From positions 1-57,224 of the forward strand of contig NZ_RHNS01000017.1 in NCBI RefSeq assembly GCF_003946305.1: DNA of 57,224 nucleotides. Reading direction: 5' to 3'. Source of the DNA: Lacticaseibacillus porcinae (GTDB taxonomy: Bacteria > Bacillota > Bacilli > Lactobacillales > Lactobacillaceae). Below the pieces are notes generated by a model. The model was not told the DNA's origin. It did not search any database and saw nothing but the letters and a program-made list of their open reading frames with translations. Position numbers and translations under genes: made by a program. This document shows, piece by piece, positions 56,722 through 57,224 of this stretch (the first letter of the stretch is position 1; each line of letters opens with the position of its first letter).

Positions 56722-57093
56722 TTGAGTAGTAGCTATTCCATGATCATTTTAGTGGTCGTTATGTTTGCCTTCATGTACTTTGGCATGATGCGTCCCCAAA
56801 AGAAACAACAACAAAAACGTCAAGAAATGTTAAACGCCATGAAAAAAGGCGACAAGGTTGTCACTATCGGTGGTTTGCATGGTGTGATCGATAGCATCGA
56901 CACTGCCAACGGTACGGTTGACTTGGACTTAGACGGCATTTTCTTAACCTTCAACTTAAGTGCCATTCGCACTGTCGCAGAACCAGCTGCGCCTGCTGCT
57001 GCACCAAAAGCTGAAGAAGAAAAAACTGAAGACGACAAGCCATACTCCGAACCATCTTCTGATGATTCAGACGACGACAACAAAGAAGCCTAA
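56722..57093 (+). CDS. yajC: Preprotein translocase accessory subunit YajC
   Basis: Small membrane partner of SecDF (123 residues). The TTG at 56722 follows CGAGG by 8 bases and gives SSSYSMIILVVVMFAFMYFG, the single membrane helix. An in-frame GTG at 56713 overlaps the binding site and is rejected. RPQKKQQQKRQEML and KKGDKVVTIGGLHGVI follow. The C-terminus is a long acidic tail (DDSDDDNKEA). Confidence 0.94.
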   Translation: MSSSYSMIILVVVMFAFMYFGMMRPQKKQQQKRQEMLNAMKKGDKVVTIGGLHGVIDSIDTANGTVDLDLDGIFLTFNLSAIRTVAEPAAPAAAPKAEEEKTEDDKPYSEPSSDDSDDDNKEA

Positions 57094-57106
57094 TCGACGT
57101 TTTCTC

Positions 57107-57147
57107 AAATCGCACTGCCCATTTTGATGGGTGGTGCGATTTTTTTA
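57107..57147 (+). terminator. Terminator after yajC
   Basis: AAATCGCACTGCCCA, loop, TGGGTGGTGCGATTTTTTT. Confidence 0.88.
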
Positions 57148-57152
57148 TTGTG

Positions 57153-57215
57153 CAGGCTTTAGCCTGGTACGCGCGGAAAACGCGCGTGCCTCAAAACCAC
57201 CCGCTGTGCGGGTGG
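57153..57215. other. Three consecutive hairpins at the window edge
   Basis: CAGGCT-TT-AGCCTG, ACGCGCG-GAAAA-CGCGCGT and CCACCCGC-TGT-GCGGGTGG follow each other within 63 bases. The structure runs off the window, so its nature cannot be told. Confidence 0.5.
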
Positions 57216-57224
57216 AGTCAAATA

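Overview
The window reads as the chromosome of a low-to-mid GC Gram-positive bacterium of the Lactobacillaceae, closest in style to Lacticaseibacillus. The grounds are the gene orders dnaX-ybaB-recR-yaaL-tmk-darA-holB-yabA-rsmI, tsaB-rimI-tsaD and mutS-mutL-maf-ruvAB-queA-tgt-yajC, AGGAGG-type ribosome binding sites, CIRCE operators, a short SRP RNA, and a large set of WxL surface proteins. No tRNA, rRNA, prophage, insertion sequence or CRISPR array is visible. The species assignment is inference from layout and protein style, not from a search.

Layout. 1-7702: a surface-protein island of five WxL proteins (one a 1001-residue lectin) and one DUF916/DUF3324 membrane-anchored partner. Most of these genes have a hairpin or terminator in front of them, and three carry one recurring leader. 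7760-8939: rplJ-rplL behind an L10 leader. 9022-11565: methyltransferase, PucR-type regulator, tadA, GNAT. 11672-21018: SRP RNA and the long replication and repair operon, interrupted by a DinJ/YafQ-type toxin-antitoxin pair and two palindromic elements, ending in rsmI, an acyl-ACP thioesterase and a TauE-type permease. 21091-24855: EEP hydrolase, HhH glycosylase, asparaginase, and a THF riboswitch ahead of folT. 25258-28352: tsaB-rimI-tsaD and a HAD hydrolase. 28493-35450: a methionine T-box controlling a long run (free-Met-sulfoxide reductase, luxS, a short-chain dehydrogenase, an aminotransferase, metNIQ, a metal-dependent alcohol dehydrogenase). 35513-41943: ABC-F, rex, an LCP protein, groESL. 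42162-43486: a candidate large structured RNA and two small unknown genes. 43992-45827: a KimA-like potassium importer. 46504-57093: mutS, mutL, maf, a VTT protein, ruvAB, queA, tgt, yajC.

Three things stand out as possibly undescribed. First, a family of roughly 185-280 bp palindromic elements is present in five copies (14806, 24897, 43580, 46141, 55266). Its helices are kept by compensatory changes while its junction sequence is nearly invariant. Second, a minus-strand RNA of roughly 400 nt at 42162-42580 is closed by a long-range helix and followed by a terminator; I cannot match it to RNase P, tmRNA, 6S or any family I know. Third, a repeated transcription-attenuator-like leader (TGCTCAC, then a variable stem, then ACGACCCGT...CGGGTCG and U-run) lies ahead of the WxL genes, and one copy has lost its gene.

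Functional links. DarA and KimA are both known c-di-AMP targets in related bacteria. The Met T-box unit joins methionine uptake, methionine repair and the LuxS branch of the activated methyl cycle. The WxL proteins and the DUF916/DUF3324 protein probably build one cell-surface complex. All functions are inferred from sequence motifs read by eye; no database search was run.
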